Assembly: GCF_004136015.1 (NCBI RefSeq)
Contig: NZ_CP024866.1
Span: 6,123,449 to 6,187,448 of the forward strand
DNA: 64,000 nt
DNA from: Pseudomonas sp. ACM7
GTDB lineage: Bacteria > Pseudomonadota > Gammaproteobacteria > Pseudomonadales > Pseudomonadaceae
Reading direction: 5' to 3'
Part shown: positions 16,187 through 25,541 of the stretch, one piece after another
Position numbering within the stretch: the first letter of the stretch is position 1
Layout of the letters: every line of letters starts with the position of its first letter
Translations under genes and position numbers: made by a program
Notes under the pieces: generated by a model
Database searches by the model: none
Told to the model about the DNA's origin: nothing
What the model saw: only the letters and a program-made list of their open reading frames with translations

Positions 16187-19100
16187 TCACCCCGTGATGG
16201 CTCTGTTGATTTTTCCGCCCCGGCGCAGGTCGACGCTCACCAGCTTCTGGTAACGCTGATCAACGAAGTCGGCCAAGTCCTTGCCAAACTGCTGATAAGC
16301 AGGATCATCAGCCGTAGAGCTGGTTGATCCATCACTGGCCACCATGACTTGCACACTGATCGTTGTTCCGCCACCAGAGCCAGCAAGTGCAGCAACGCCT
16401 GGGCCCGCACCGGAAGTCAGCGGCGTGACGCTGCCGCCATTCGCGCCGGTCATGAGGAAGGACTTGCCGCCTTCGTTGTACAGTTCCGGACCCAGCTCGT
16501 TGACCTCGTAGAGAGAATTTGGGGCTACAGGTCCGCCGGCTGCTCGGTAGCCAGAGAAGTCGACGTTGGTGTATCCAGCCTGAGACGCTCCTGCAGCCGA
16601 GGAAGCAGCACCGGCAGAGCCAGAGGCCAGCCCGTTACCACTACCGCTGCCGACGAAATAGCTGGTAGCCGCCCCGACCAGGCTGCCCAACAGAGCCGAA
16701 CTGGCCTGCCTCGTCGCAATACGCGCCATGTCCGCCAAGATCGACTTCGCGAAATCACCGAACGACGCCTTCCCTGTCATAGCGAAATTGACGATCGAAT
16801 CCTCCATAGAGCTGAACGCATTCGTGAACAGGCTGCGTGTTTGCCCTGCGATATCCCGCGCCGAATCCAAGTAATTGGCCCAGGCCGATGTCGCGCCCTT
16901 GGTCCAGTCACCCTGCGCCGCTTCGACGTCGGCATAGTTCTGCCGGATCTGGTCGGTCGCTGCCTTGTTCGCGTCTGCGAGGGCTTGGGACTTCTGCTTG
17001 AACTCTTCAGGGGCCATGTTTCTGGACGGGTCGGAGCGCTGATTTTCCAGATCCAAAGACTGCTGCGCGAAACGGTCTTGCTGGCTGTTCAATTCGCCAG
17101 AAAGAGCATTTTGCCGATCACCCTGGCCAACGCCATTGGCGGCGCGCTGCCCGGCAAGTGCCAGTGCCTTCTGCTGCTGCCCGAGGGCTGCAACGTACTG
17201 GCTGATCGCGTACGTCTGCTTGTCGAGGCGTCCTTTCTCGCTAGTAGCCAACACCTCCTGCTGGCTGTCAGCGTCTTTCTGCGCTTTGACCATGGCGGTG
17301 CGTGCATCAGCGATTTTCTGGTCGAGTTGAATGCGCTGCGCTGCCGTGGTGCTGGACTTGTCCTTCACGGCCTCTAGCGCCGCAATCTCGGCTTCGTACG
17401 CTGCCGTTACTTCGTCCCGCTCGTTTCCGATCAGGCCGTCACGTTTTTGCGAATACTCCGCCTGTGAGATGAGCCCGGCCTTCTGCATCGCGTCCAGTTG
17501 CTTCTGGGCGTTGCTGTATTCGGCCAGAATCGCCGTGAGCTGGTTTTTCGCATCGTTGAAGCCCGAAAGGTCAACACTGCCCGCCGCGGCTTTCGGATCC
17601 TTGTCCTTGTCGTCGATGGACTTTTTCAGCTTTTCGTATGCGCCGCCGGAGAACTTCTTGCCGTCAAACTCCACGCCATTCAGCAGCTGTGCCTTCTGTC
17701 CGGTTTTTTCTGCATCCTGATAAAGCTTCGTGAACTGATCATTCAGCTTTTTGTATGCCTCCTGCCGCTTTGCAAGCGGGTTCAAGTCCTCCATCTGCTT
17801 GTCCAGATCCTTCTGGACGGCGATCAGTTCCTTGTTTGCATGGGTTGTCTCGCCGGTTGTGACGGCTAGGTTCTGGCTGGCAGCTTGACGAGCTTTGAGC
17901 CCAGCAAGCCGAGCTTCCAATGCTGAGGTGGAGTCATCATTTTCACCTTCGCCCAATCCCAGAAACGTGTTGAGTGAGCTGAGTCCGTTCGATACCGCGC
18001 CAGCGACACCACCACCTTTGCGGGTATCGAGCACCCGCTGACTGATCTCGATCTGCTTGGCCAGGTCCGGGAAGACCTCCGACCGAATGGCGCCATAGGC
18101 GCCGGTGATCGCGATCTTGATGTTGTCCCAATCGCGCTCAACATCTGACAGGGAAGCGCGGTAGGCCTTCAATCGTTCCTGGGCCGACAGATTCAGGCTT
18201 TCACTCAGGACATCCAGCGCACGCTGGTGGTCGCCTTGGTCGTCGATCGCCTTGATGACCTCGTATTGCTCGTAGGTAAGCAGGCCGTATTGGTCGCTGA
18301 TTTTCGCCGCAGATTCGGTTGCAGTGTCACCGGCGTTGGCCAAGGACTTGGCGATATCACCGACGCCCTTACCTGTTACCTCGCCAATAGCTGCCGCTGC
18401 CTGAGCCAGATTCTGCATCTGGACGCCGCTGGTAGCCGCACCGGAAGCGAGTTCTATAACAGCCTCGCGTGCACCGGATAGATTACCGGTCAGCACGCCG
18501 GCCGATTCGCTCATGGCCTTGAGACTGGCAACACTCTGCCCTGCGTCGTTCGAACCGCCGTTGATGGCAGCGTTGAACGCCCGGGCCTGTTTCATCGCAT
18601 CGACGTAGGCATAAGCGAGGCCGCCTAGCACTCCAGCGAGAAGACCTGCCGGAAGCAGCAAAGCCGCCATGCTTTTGGCAGATGCTCCAGCGCCGGCGCC
18701 AAGCTGGGCAATAGCCCGCGCCCCGCTGCCCAAATCGCCGGATGACAGCGCGTTGGTCAGTTGCATGACGTTTTCTTGAGCCTGACGGGTGCCGAGCTTC
18801 AGTTTGTCGAATGCGGTTTCTGTCGCGGTCAGGCCTGACCTGTCCTTGCCGATTTTTGCCAACCGATCTGCGTAAGCCTGAGCGTCGATGCCGCCGGCCT
18901 TGTGCAGGTCATTGAGCGCCTTTTCCTGCGCTTCCAACTTGGCCAGTTTGGCGGTCACGGGATCAATGCCGTTAACTGTGCGCTTCAGCGCCTCAATCTG
19001 GCGGTTCTCCGCATCGATCAGGCGCTGTTTTTGCGCAACTTCCTTGGCTTCGGCTTTTTCGATCTTGTCGTAAGACTTGCCGAGGCGTTCCTGATACGCC

Positions 19101-19498
19101 TCCTGCTGTTCGACAGTGACCAGGCCCCCCTTGCGGGCGCGCTCCAGCAACCCTTCCGCTTGAACCAGTTGCTCGATGCTGCCGAAGTTGCCGGACATCG
19201 CCTTTTCAAGTTGGCTGATGATGGCAATTTCACTGGTCGCGCTTGCACCTGATTTACGCCTTGCCTCGGACTGACGCTGTGTGGCGCCCGTGGACTTGTC
19301 GATCTCCTGAGCAACTTCACGCTCGGCCTGAACGATCTTCTTGCCAGTGTCCGCCAGTTCGGTCCCGGTCTTGCCGAGATCATCGATTGCCTTTTCAGCG
19401 CCAACTGCCGAATCGACCAGTTTGTCCAAATCGTCAGCAGCCTTTGCCGCCGACGACGAATTAACCTCGATGCCCAGGGACGCGAAGTTGGTGCTCAT
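16187..19498 (-). CDS. Tail tape measure protein, 1103 aa
   Basis: A long helical protein with extended coiled coils (about residues 20-240 and 500-830) and a hydrophobic segment (about 275-300, LLLPAGLLAGVLGGLAYAYV). The C-terminal lambda H-type domain is Ala/Ser/Gly-rich (MARIATRQASSALLGSLVGA). The conserved ending ASGGPVAPNSLYEVNELGPE is typical of siphovirus tape measures. Its length sets tail length, roughly 160 nm by the usual 0.15 nm per residue. It overlaps the T-frame stop by 4 bp. Confidence 0.92.
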   Translation of the reverse strand: MSTNFASLGIEVNSSSAAKAADDLDKLVDSAVGAEKAIDDLGKTGTELADTGKKIVQAEREVAQEIDKSTGATQRQSEARRKSGASATSEIAIISQLEKAMSGNFGSIEQLVQAEGLLERARKGGLVTVEQQEAYQERLGKSYDKIEKAEAKEVAQKQRLIDAENRQIEALKRTVNGIDPVTAKLAKLEAQEKALNDLHKAGGIDAQAYADRLAKIGKDRSGLTATETAFDKLKLGTRQAQENVMQLTNALSSGDLGSGARAIAQLGAGAGASAKSMAALLLPAGLLAGVLGGLAYAYVDAMKQARAFNAAINGGSNDAGQSVASLKAMSESAGVLTGNLSGAREAVIELASGAATSGVQMQNLAQAAAAIGEVTGKGVGDIAKSLANAGDTATESAAKISDQYGLLTYEQYEVIKAIDDQGDHQRALDVLSESLNLSAQERLKAYRASLSDVERDWDNIKIAITGAYGAIRSEVFPDLAKQIEISQRVLDTRKGGGVAGAVSNGLSSLNTFLGLGEGENDDSTSALEARLAGLKARQAASQNLAVTTGETTHANKELIAVQKDLDKQMEDLNPLAKRQEAYKKLNDQFTKLYQDAEKTGQKAQLLNGVEFDGKKFSGGAYEKLKKSIDDKDKDPKAAAGSVDLSGFNDAKNQLTAILAEYSNAQKQLDAMQKAGLISQAEYSQKRDGLIGNERDEVTAAYEAEIAALEAVKDKSSTTAAQRIQLDQKIADARTAMVKAQKDADSQQEVLATSEKGRLDKQTYAISQYVAALGQQQKALALAGQRAANGVGQGDRQNALSGELNSQQDRFAQQSLDLENQRSDPSRNMAPEEFKQKSQALADANKAATDQIRQNYADVEAAQGDWTKGATSAWANYLDSARDIAGQTRSLFTNAFSSMEDSIVNFAMTGKASFGDFAKSILADMARIATRQASSALLGSLVGAATSYFVGSGSGNGLASGSAGAASSAAGASQAGYTNVDFSGYRAAGGPVAPNSLYEVNELGPELYNEGGKSFLMTGANGGSVTPLTSGAGPGVAALAGSGGGTTISVQVMVASDGSTSSTADDPAYQQFGKDLADFVDQRYQKLVSVDLRRGGKINRAITG

Positions 19499-20192
19499 TT
19501 ACTGTCCCTCTGTTCCGCCATCACCTGTAGGGCTTCGGCTTCCATGATGCGGATATCCGGGAAAATGTCGGCGGCCTGCGCCCGGGTTAACCCGAGGAAG
19601 CCCGCGACATCGCGAATTGACGTGTAATCCAGGCCAGTAGCGCCGCACGCGCCTGTACGCCACTGGGTGCTCAGCGCCTCGAAAAGTAGGAAGGCCTGCC
19701 AGTTGTCCGGCCAGATCTCGCAGTCTTGCCCGGTCAGGTCGCCCGCCATGAAGCCGAAGGTCTTCAGCTCTTCAGCTGAAGGCCCTTGCTCGTAGAGGGT
19801 ACGTGCAGCGCTTAGGAGTTTCCCAAGCGAGCCTTGCTGAACGCATCGGAGTACGCGCCCAGCACCGCGCTTGGCGTGGCGCTGATCGAACTGACCAAGA
19901 TGCGAAGGTTTTCGTCTGTGAGCTCTTCGTCCACCTCCCAGCCAGCGACGATTGCCTTGAGCTGCTCCACCTGAAGGTCGATCAACAAGGTGGTGAACTG
20001 CTTCAGCCCCACTTCCTCCGACTTCAGTCCGAGCGCCTTATGGCGTTCACCCCAGTCGGCATAGAGATCCGCCAGTTCGGTACGGTTGCGATACTTGAAC
20101 TCGAACTCCACCTTCACCGGTTCACCGCCAACCGTCGGTAGCATGACGTCAGCTTTGAAAGTGGGGTTCTGAATAAGCGTGAACTTGGCCAT
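19495..20192 (-). CDS. Predicted G-T frameshift fusion, tail assembly chaperone, about 232 aa
   Basis: The slippery heptamer GGGAAAC (19818-19824, minus) sits in the correct phase in the last codons of gene G (TTG GGA AAC). A -1 slip enters an open frame that continues through the T-like ORF (19495-19749), whose first ATG lies well inside it. Lambda makes gpG and gpGT with GGGAAAG at the same place. T-like residues include CGATGLDYTSIRDVAGFLGL (DUF1799-like). The fused product should recruit tail tube and tape measure proteins during assembly. Confidence 0.82.
19812..20192 (-). CDS. Tail assembly chaperone G-like, 126 aa
   Basis: The unshifted product. N-terminal residues MAKFTLIQNPTFKADVMLP and EFEFKYRNRTELADLY belong to the phage tail assembly chaperone family. 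It lies between the tail tube and tape measure genes, the fixed position of G. The last codons contain the frameshift site. Confidence 0.85.
   Translation of the reverse strand: MAKFTLIQNPTFKADVMLPTVGGEPVKVEFEFKYRNRTELADLYADWGERHKALGLKSEEVGLKQFTTLLIDLQVEQLKAIVAGWEVDEELTDENLRILVSSISATPSAVLGAYSDAFSKARLGNS
19818..19824 (-). promoter_or_regulatory. Programmed -1 ribosomal frameshift site GGGAAAC
   Basis: The heptamer has the form X XXY YYZ in the G reading frame, two codons before the G stop codon (19812-19814). The -1 frame downstream is open for about 107 codons. All three features agree with the conserved G/GT frameshift of siphovirus tail operons. Confidence 0.82.
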
Positions 20193-20195
20193 GGA

Positions 20196-20852
20196 TTACG
20201 CCACCGCAGTCAGATAACGGGTTGGTTCGGCCTGCAACGCCAGGTTGACGGTACGGGTCAGCAGGTTGTTGCGCGAGACGGCCGGCTGTTTCGAGAACGA
20301 GGTGTAGGCCCCGTAGAGCAGCGTGTCGTTGCCCGGCAGGTTGAGGCGTGCAGCCTGCACCTGCTTGCCTGCGTCGGCAGACATCAGCACGGCGTTGAAT
20401 GGCTGGGCCGGGTCATCGGCAATGGTCAGCACCATGCTGGCGGCGGACTTGTCGGTAGGAATCTGTTTGCCCTGGTCGTTCTCGAGGAACACCACATCCA
20501 AGTAGTTCTGCTCACCACCAGAGAAAGCTAGGTCGGTTACCTGTGGGATTTGCACCCAGGACAGCACCTTCTTCATGGTTCCGGCGCCGTTGCCGGCCGG
20601 GAAGACCTGCGCGTCGGTGGTATCGATCGTTTCCAGGGTGATCGCGGTGGCCGTAGCCACTTTCACGCGCACCACTTTGTTGTCCAGTTTGCTCCAGCCA
20701 GAGCTGAGCAGGACAATATCGCCAGCGGCCAAGGTGCTACCGACAACCGTGGCCACGGCCTCGGAAGCATTGGAGATGGCAGTGAACGCCAGCGCAGCGG
20801 CATAGGTCGCGGCATGCTGGAAGGTGCCGCCGTTCGGAATCTTGTAGCCCAT
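20196..20852 (-). CDS. Major tail tube protein, 218 aa
   Basis: Lambda V-type tail tube protein by position (before G) and character: GGTFQHAATYAAALAF at the start, a beta-sandwich composition, and LPGNDTLLYGAYTSFSKQPA near the C-terminus. The ATG at 20852 has GAGG upstream; an upstream in-frame extension crosses a terminator-like hairpin and is rejected. Confidence 0.82.
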   Translation of the reverse strand: MGYKIPNGGTFQHAATYAAALAFTAISNASEAVATVVGSTLAAGDIVLLSSGWSKLDNKVVRVKVATATAITLETIDTTDAQVFPAGNGAGTMKKVLSWVQIPQVTDLAFSGGEQNYLDVVFLENDQGKQIPTDKSAASMVLTIADDPAQPFNAVLMSADAGKQVQAARLNLPGNDTLLYGAYTSFSKQPAVSRNNLLTRTVNLALQAEPTRYLTAVA

Positions 20853-20875
20853 GGGGTTTTTCCTCTTTTCAGAAA

Positions 20876-20901
20876 TGACAAAACCCGCACAATGGCGGGT
20901 T
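20876..20901 (-). terminator. Terminator-like hairpin upstream of the tail tube gene
   Basis: Minus strand: ACCCGCCATTGTGCGGGTTTTGTCATT. It separates head-tail joining genes from the strongly expressed tube gene, and resembles the other hairpins that punctuate the late operon. Confidence 0.5.
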
Positions 20902-20923
20902 CTGGGTTTGCCCAATGGGCGAA

Positions 20924-21340
20924 TTAGTTGGTGTCGGCGCGGTACATGAACGACACAGGCACGGTGAACGTGGTGTCGTCGGGGATGCCGGGGCCCGGGT
21001 CGATCGGGCTCATGGTCACCACCGTCAGCGCGCCCTTGGTGTTCCGTTCATACAGCGGGAACAGCGCGGCGATCTGGTCAGCCAGTACACCGGCCGCCCC
21101 GCGATACTTGCCCGAGGGCGTCACGATGCTGACCTGAAATACGCCGGTGTACAGCTTGTGGTCACCGCCGAGCGTGTTGCTTGCGGTGTCGCCCGGCAGC
21201 GTGAACGCCTTCAGGTAGGTGACGCCGTCCACGGGCGTGTAAGTCTCGTTCTCGACGACAACCTTGAGCGGCACCGGCAACGCTTTCGCCCAAGCGATCA
21301 GCTTGGCCTCGTAGACCGAGGCGATTAAGTTATGGCTCAT
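20924..21340 (-). CDS. Tail terminator-like protein (DUF4128/U-like), 138 aa
   Basis: Contains HNLIASVYEAKLIAWAKALP and the C-terminal TFTVPVSFMYRADTN, as in phage tail terminator proteins that cap the tail tube. It lies just upstream of the tail tube gene and overlaps the preceding gene by 4 bp. Confidence 0.72.
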   Translation of the reverse strand: MSHNLIASVYEAKLIAWAKALPVPLKVVVENETYTPVDGVTYLKAFTLPGDTASNTLGGDHKLYTGVFQVSIVTPSGKYRGAAGVLADQIAALFPLYERNTKGALTVVTMSPIDPGPGIPDDTTFTVPVSFMYRADTN

Positions 21341-21990
21341 ACCTGGTTGTTCCTGATGGCTTCATCGACGATCTGCTGAAAGCGGGCCAGGGTGATGCGG
21401 ACCATCCCGCCGGGCGCCTGCTTCGAATGTCCGTACTCAAGCGGCACCGCATACGGCAGGTTGTTCACCAGGTACGCCGTCTGGCCGATGGTCAGCGACT
21501 GCACCTGAGTCCTCAGCACCGCGATCGAGACGTTGCCAGATGGGTCGATTTGATCAAGCACTCCGTCTGCGGGGATGTCGATAGAGAACTGCCAGTTCCC
21601 GCGAAACCTTCCGCCGACGTAGTCCTTGCCGGCGACCAAGCCGTTCACGTTGAAGTTCTGGTCGCGCTCGGTCTTGGTCAGGGGCCTGGCGTACTTCATG
21701 CCGCGCTTCAGCTTGCCGGCCTTGGTGAAGTTGCTGTCGGTCAGGTTGATGACCGTATTGCGTACAGCCACCTTGAAGTCGTAAGCATCGGCCGCAGCCG
21801 TGTTGGCTTGGCGATGCGCAACATTGGAAGCCCAGATCTCGGGATTGCCCACCGGTGACATGCGAATGACGCTGCTGCCGATCTCGATCACGATTTCGCG
21901 GAAGGTGGCGTCGAGCCCGGCCTGGGCCTGCTCGGCAAACTGGCGGATGTTTTCGGCGAAGCTGCCGTTCAGGCCTGAGTATTTGCTCAT
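21337..21990 (-). CDS. HK97 gp10-like head-tail joining/minor tail protein, 217 aa
   Basis: Residues PVGNPEIWASN and LPYAVPLEYGHSKQAPGGMV are hallmarks of gp10/Z-type tail completion proteins. It overlaps both neighbours by 4 bp. It probably acts at the head-tail interface. Confidence 0.72.
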   Translation of the reverse strand: MSKYSGLNGSFAENIRQFAEQAQAGLDATFREIVIEIGSSVIRMSPVGNPEIWASNVAHRQANTAAADAYDFKVAVRNTVINLTDSNFTKAGKLKRGMKYARPLTKTERDQNFNVNGLVAGKDYVGGRFRGNWQFSIDIPADGVLDQIDPSGNVSIAVLRTQVQSLTIGQTAYLVNNLPYAVPLEYGHSKQAPGGMVRITLARFQQIVDEAIRNNQV

Positions 21991-22355
21991 GACCGCACCT
22001 GAAGCTCATACAAAATCGGCGTGCCTGCAGGGTTGATCTCTTTCAGCGGTGGAACAATTGACCAGGTGCGACCCTGGATGATCACCTTGTTCAGCAACCC
22101 CGGCACCCACGCGAGCCCCTGCGCGGCGATCTTGAGCTTCTTGTCGCCCTGCTTGATGAGGCTATTGTTCTGGAATTCTTGGCCGGTGAAGTCGAGCAAG
22201 ATGCCCTGGGCGGTTTGCTCAACAATGGTCTCTTCGGGCTCTAGGCCGGAGCCTGGATCGTACTCGCCCAAGGTGATCGAGCGAATAAGCACAGGCTGGC
22301 CGAACTCTGTGATCATCTCCAGAGCCATCACGGCCATTTCGTCATAGAAGGCCAT
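21987..22355 (-). CDS. Head closure/neck protein, 122 aa
   Basis: A small beta-rich protein (QPVLIRSITLGEYDPGSGLE; WSIVPPLKEINPAGTPILYE) at the position of head-tail stoppers in siphophages. There is no diagnostic motif; the assignment comes from gene order. Confidence 0.6.
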   Translation of the reverse strand: MAFYDEMAVMALEMITEFGQPVLIRSITLGEYDPGSGLEPEETIVEQTAQGILLDFTGQEFQNNSLIKQGDKKLKIAAQGLAWVPGLLNKVIIQGRTWSIVPPLKEINPAGTPILYELQVRS

Positions 22356-22383
22356 GGTGGCTCCTCAAATCAATTGGTACTGC

Positions 22384-22560
22384 TTAGTAGGTCTTTCCTG
22401 CCATTTGCTTTACATACTCATCGACCGCCTTATTCGCGATCGTCGCGGCCTTATCCACGATGTCACCTGGATAGGCATTCTGCACAGCTGAGAGGCCGCT
22501 CAAAGCAGCAATGTAAGCACTTTTCCAAATTTGATGTTTCTCTGTGCCGTTAACAATCAT
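22384..22560 (-). CDS. Small hypothetical protein, 58 aa
   Basis: The ATG at 22560 is supported by GGAGG six to seven bases upstream. The sequence (WKSAYIAALSGLSAVQNAYP, then AATIANKAVDEYVKQM) is helical and soluble. It lies within the head-tail block; unknown role. Confidence 0.6.
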   Translation of the reverse strand: MIVNGTEKHQIWKSAYIAALSGLSAVQNAYPGDIVDKAATIANKAVDEYVKQMAGKTY

Positions 22561-22597
22561 ACAAGCCTCCACGTTTAATGAAGGCAACACGCTATCA

Positions 22598-23101
22598 TCA
22601 CGCGCGCACCGCAAACAATCCCCGTTTCTGTAGGTAATCGGCAAACTGCGTGGCGCTCGGCCTATCCGGCGCCGCCGGGAGCAATCGGCCGCTGGTGTTC
22701 GGGATCGTCGCGTATTCGCGAGTCACCGCGCCTTCGACACGCTCCAACGTCACCGCGCCTTTTCTCTTCTCTGGCGGATCAAAGTCGTCAGCATGAATCT
22801 CTGCGGCCAAGGCCATCTGTCCGTACTGGATTCGCGCAGGGAGATAGTTGTCGGGCTTGATCTGACAATCCAGTTCAACCCCTCGGCGCGGCCAGGCCAA
22901 TGCCTGATCGCTGTCCGTCTTGCGCCCCTTCCAAGTCTTGCCATCCATCGCCAAGGCGGCCCGGCGAAGCAGTGCTTCTTGCGCAGGCTCGTCCGCGGGG
23001 ATGGTCACGCCGAACTTGCCGGCGTACGTGACCAAGTCCGCCGCGCTCGCGTAGCTTTCGGCGTCTGGCTTGCCGGTGCCGTCCTCGATGATCAGTGTCA
23101 T
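22598..23101 (-). CDS. DnaT-like/head-tail connector protein, 167 aa
   Basis: The start MTLIIEDGTGKPDAESYASA and the internal WKGRKTDSDQALAWPRRGVE are the signatures of the phage family annotated as putative DnaT-like ssDNA-binding proteins. By position just after capsid genes this family is more likely a head-tail connector (gp6-like adaptor). Confidence 0.72.
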   Translation of the reverse strand: MTLIIEDGTGKPDAESYASAADLVTYAGKFGVTIPADEPAQEALLRRAALAMDGKTWKGRKTDSDQALAWPRRGVELDCQIKPDNYLPARIQYGQMALAAEIHADDFDPPEKRKGAVTLERVEGAVTREYATIPNTSGRLLPAAPDRPSATQFADYLQKRGLFAVRA

Positions 23102-23163
23102 GGTTCAACTCGCTGGATTGAGCTTTGAATGAATGGCCACCAGGTAACCGGTAGCCAGCAGTA

Positions 23164-23736
23164 TCACGCCTTGGGCAGATCAGCGACGAGCTTTTCCAGG
23201 GATTCTTTCGAGGCGTTTGCCCGGTAAGTCACGCCAGCAGCGTCGAGTTTGGCTTTCAGGGCATCGACTTCCACGCCTTCACCAGCCTTCAGTTCGGCGA
23301 CCCCGTTGCGCAACATCTCGTTTTCCGTTGCGAGATCGTCGCGCGCACCGACCAGCTCGGCCATCTGCACGCGGATGCCGTCCAGCGCATGAAACAGCCG
23401 AATTGCGAGCTCACCGGCTTCCGGCTTTTCAATCTCACCGGCGTCCAGGCCGTCGATCACGGCGCGGACCGTATCGCTTTCGATCTGCAGCTTGCCGATC
23501 AGCGCTTCCAGTTCAACGCGATTGTCACCAGCGCCAACGACCAGCACCTGGCGCGGTTCAGCGTCTATCGCCGTCACTTCTACGCCGACATGCTCGTAGG
23601 CTTCAACCACCTTCGGCCATACGCCTACGACGACAACACCGGTCACGCCCGCTTCTGGCCGATCGAAGTGTTCCGGGTTGCGATAGCGCTTGTCTGGGTC
23701 AAAGCCGGAGCTTTGAGTGGAATAGATGAGTTCCAT
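23164..23736 (-). CDS. Head-region protein with C-terminal HeH/LEM-like motif, 190 aa
   Basis: The ATG at 23736 has GGAG six bases before it. The middle is helical; the last 40 residues (VDALKAKLDAAGVTYRANAS) match the small HeH/SAP-like helical motif often found at the ends of phage head proteins. It is the first gene after the capsid gene. Confidence 0.55.
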   Translation of the reverse strand: MELIYSTQSSGFDPDKRYRNPEHFDRPEAGVTGVVVVGVWPKVVEAYEHVGVEVTAIDAEPRQVLVVGAGDNRVELEALIGKLQIESDTVRAVIDGLDAGEIEKPEAGELAIRLFHALDGIRVQMAELVGARDDLATENEMLRNGVAELKAGEGVEVDALKAKLDAAGVTYRANASKESLEKLVADLPKA

Positions 23737-23782
23737 GGAAATCTCCGTAGCGGCCATTGCTGGCCGCTGTCAGGGGTGAGCC

Positions 23783-24733
23783 TTAAGGCGTGGTCGTCAG
23801 AGTGATCATCACGCCAGCGGTGACCTTGTCGCTGTCGGAGTGTTTGACCCAGTTGGCTGCCGAACCAACGGCCGCCAGGGTCGGGTTGGCGCCACCGACG
23901 GCGTCCTTCCAGCTATAACCCAGCACGTCGATGTTGACGGTGCCCTCGGCGCGGTAGCCGATACCAAGGTTTTCCTCGTCGTCCACGTTGTACGAGCGGA
24001 AACCCGGAGCCTGGGATTCGGTGATCACCACAGCGTTCGGCAGCAGACCGAAGATCACATCCGCCGGAGCGGTGTCGGTCACCAGCACTGGCTTACCGAG
24101 GGTGCCCGGCAGGCCGCCGTAGATCACGACGCCAGCTTCTTCGTAGACCTTGTTGGCAATGGCTTCATCGACGATGTCGAAATAAGCGCTGGAGTGCATG
24201 ACCCAAAGGGCAATGCGGCCGAACTTGTCGCCGAATTTGCGCATGCCGCGGGTCAGGGTCTTCTTGCCATCAGTTTCGATGTTGGCGGTGACCACCATGC
24301 CGGCGTTGGAGCTGATAGCGGCACGCAGTGCGGCGGTGGCGTACTGGATGAAGCCTTCCAGGGTAGCGTCGGCCACATCGGCGCCGATGATCTGGGAGAA
24401 CTCATCTACCGGACGACCGCGGCGCTTGAACGCCTCTTCGGTGGTTTGGTACGGGCCGTACTTCCATGGCGCCTTGACGCCGACTGCCTCGCCGGCGCCG
24501 ATCTTCTTGGCCGTCACCTTGCCGACGGAGTTGACGTCGCGATGTTCCAGCGAGCCGCCGATTTTGTAGAAGGAGCGTTTGCGGAAGTCGCCTTCAATCA
24601 GCTCGTTGTCGAGAACGATCGCGCCGTTAGACGATGCGTTGAATACATCGAGATTGTCCTGGACGCGCTCCAGGTATGCGGTTTGCGCCTCATCGTTGTA
24701 GATGATCAGGTCGCTGTTAACGGTTGTAGCCAT
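23783..24733 (-). CDS. Major capsid protein, 316 aa
   Basis: Position after a scaffold gene, size and composition fit an HK97-fold capsid protein. Segments such as LIIYNDEAQTAYLERVQDNL, YGPYQTTEEAFKRRGR and FGRIALWVMHSSAYFDIVD are typical of the capsid family found with DUF4055 portals. No separate protease is seen. Confidence 0.85.
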   Translation of the reverse strand: MATTVNSDLIIYNDEAQTAYLERVQDNLDVFNASSNGAIVLDNELIEGDFRKRSFYKIGGSLEHRDVNSVGKVTAKKIGAGEAVGVKAPWKYGPYQTTEEAFKRRGRPVDEFSQIIGADVADATLEGFIQYATAALRAAISSNAGMVVTANIETDGKKTLTRGMRKFGDKFGRIALWVMHSSAYFDIVDEAIANKVYEEAGVVIYGGLPGTLGKPVLVTDTAPADVIFGLLPNAVVITESQAPGFRSYNVDDEENLGIGYRAEGTVNIDVLGYSWKDAVGGANPTLAAVGSAANWVKHSDSDKVTAGVMITLTTTP

Positions 24734-24745
24734 GGGTGAGTCCCC

Positions 24746-25474
24746 TTACTTGGGCAATTGCAGGAATGCGGTTTGGCCGTGCTTGCGCTGGTAATCGCGC
24801 TTTTGCTCGGAGGTCATTTCGGAGCGTTTCGGCGTGGCCTGACCATTCACCCGCTCCAGGGCATTTGTTCCTGTAGCCCTGGGCCACAAGTGAGGCGCGC
24901 TTTCGCGCAGTGATTCCGCCCATTCGAGCGGGGTCAGAGGAGTTTTGCCGTCTTTGCCGAGGATGGTCTGGCCAGACTCATCGACGGCGACCGCTTCGCC
25001 CTCGTCATTCAGTGAGAACACGCCCTTGGCGCGCAGGATGATGTCGTCGGTTGCTTCCGGCAGAGCGCCGGCTTTCAGTGCTGCGCCTCGCACCGAGTCG
25101 CCCAGGACTTTGCCCTGGAACTTGGCGGCGAAGGCTTCAGCCTTCTCGGCTCGTGCAGTGATGGTCTTCAGTTGCTTGTCGGTGTCGGCCCGAAGCCGCT
25201 CGGTGCGGCGGTTGAAGACTTCGTCCACCTTGCCCTCGGTCAGCAGCTTGGTTTCTTCATCCTGGCCGGCGCGGCTGAGCAGACCTTTGACGGCGTCGAT
25301 GTCGATGCCTTCAAACTGGGTTTCGAACTGGGTGAGCTTGCCGGTGGTGTCTTTCAGCTTGCCCAGCAGCTCCGTGTTCTTGGTTTTCAAACCCGAGACG
25401 GATGCTTCAACGGCAGTCGCGATAGCGGCCTTGATTGCCGGATTTTCCAGGTCGATTTCGTTTTCTTCTGCCAC
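24746..25474 (-). CDS. Scaffold protein, 242 aa
   Basis: An acidic helical protein with coiled coil at residues 15-60 (VSGLKTKNTELLGKLKDTTG) and a lysine/arginine-rich C-terminus (SEQKRDYQRKHGQTAF), the usual layout of capsid scaffolds. It starts with GTG at 25474, preceded by AAGGGGTG. The long in-frame extension upstream contains a terminator hairpin and is rejected. Confidence 0.75.
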   Translation of the reverse strand: MAEENEIDLENPAIKAAIATAVEASVSGLKTKNTELLGKLKDTTGKLTQFETQFEGIDIDAVKGLLSRAGQDEETKLLTEGKVDEVFNRRTERLRADTDKQLKTITARAEKAEAFAAKFQGKVLGDSVRGAALKAGALPEATDDIILRAKGVFSLNDEGEAVAVDESGQTILGKDGKTPLTPLEWAESLRESAPHLWPRATGTNALERVNGQATPKRSEMTSEQKRDYQRKHGQTAFLQLPK

Positions 25475-25516
25475 GGCGATGCACCCCTTGGGTATGTGTT
25501 GCCCGCTTTGCAGGCA

Positions 25517-25541
25517 ATAAAAAACCGCCCGGAGGCGGTTG
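25517..25541 (-). terminator. Terminator-like hairpin upstream of the scaffold gene
   Basis: Minus strand: AACCGCC-TCC-GGGCGGTTTTTTATTGCC. The T-tract and following TTGCCTG are shared with the leader of tail gene J. Confidence 0.65.

Noticed and set aside
23840..24739. A 299-codon frame opposite the major capsid gene
   Set aside because: It is a shadow of the capsid reading frame with no start signals.
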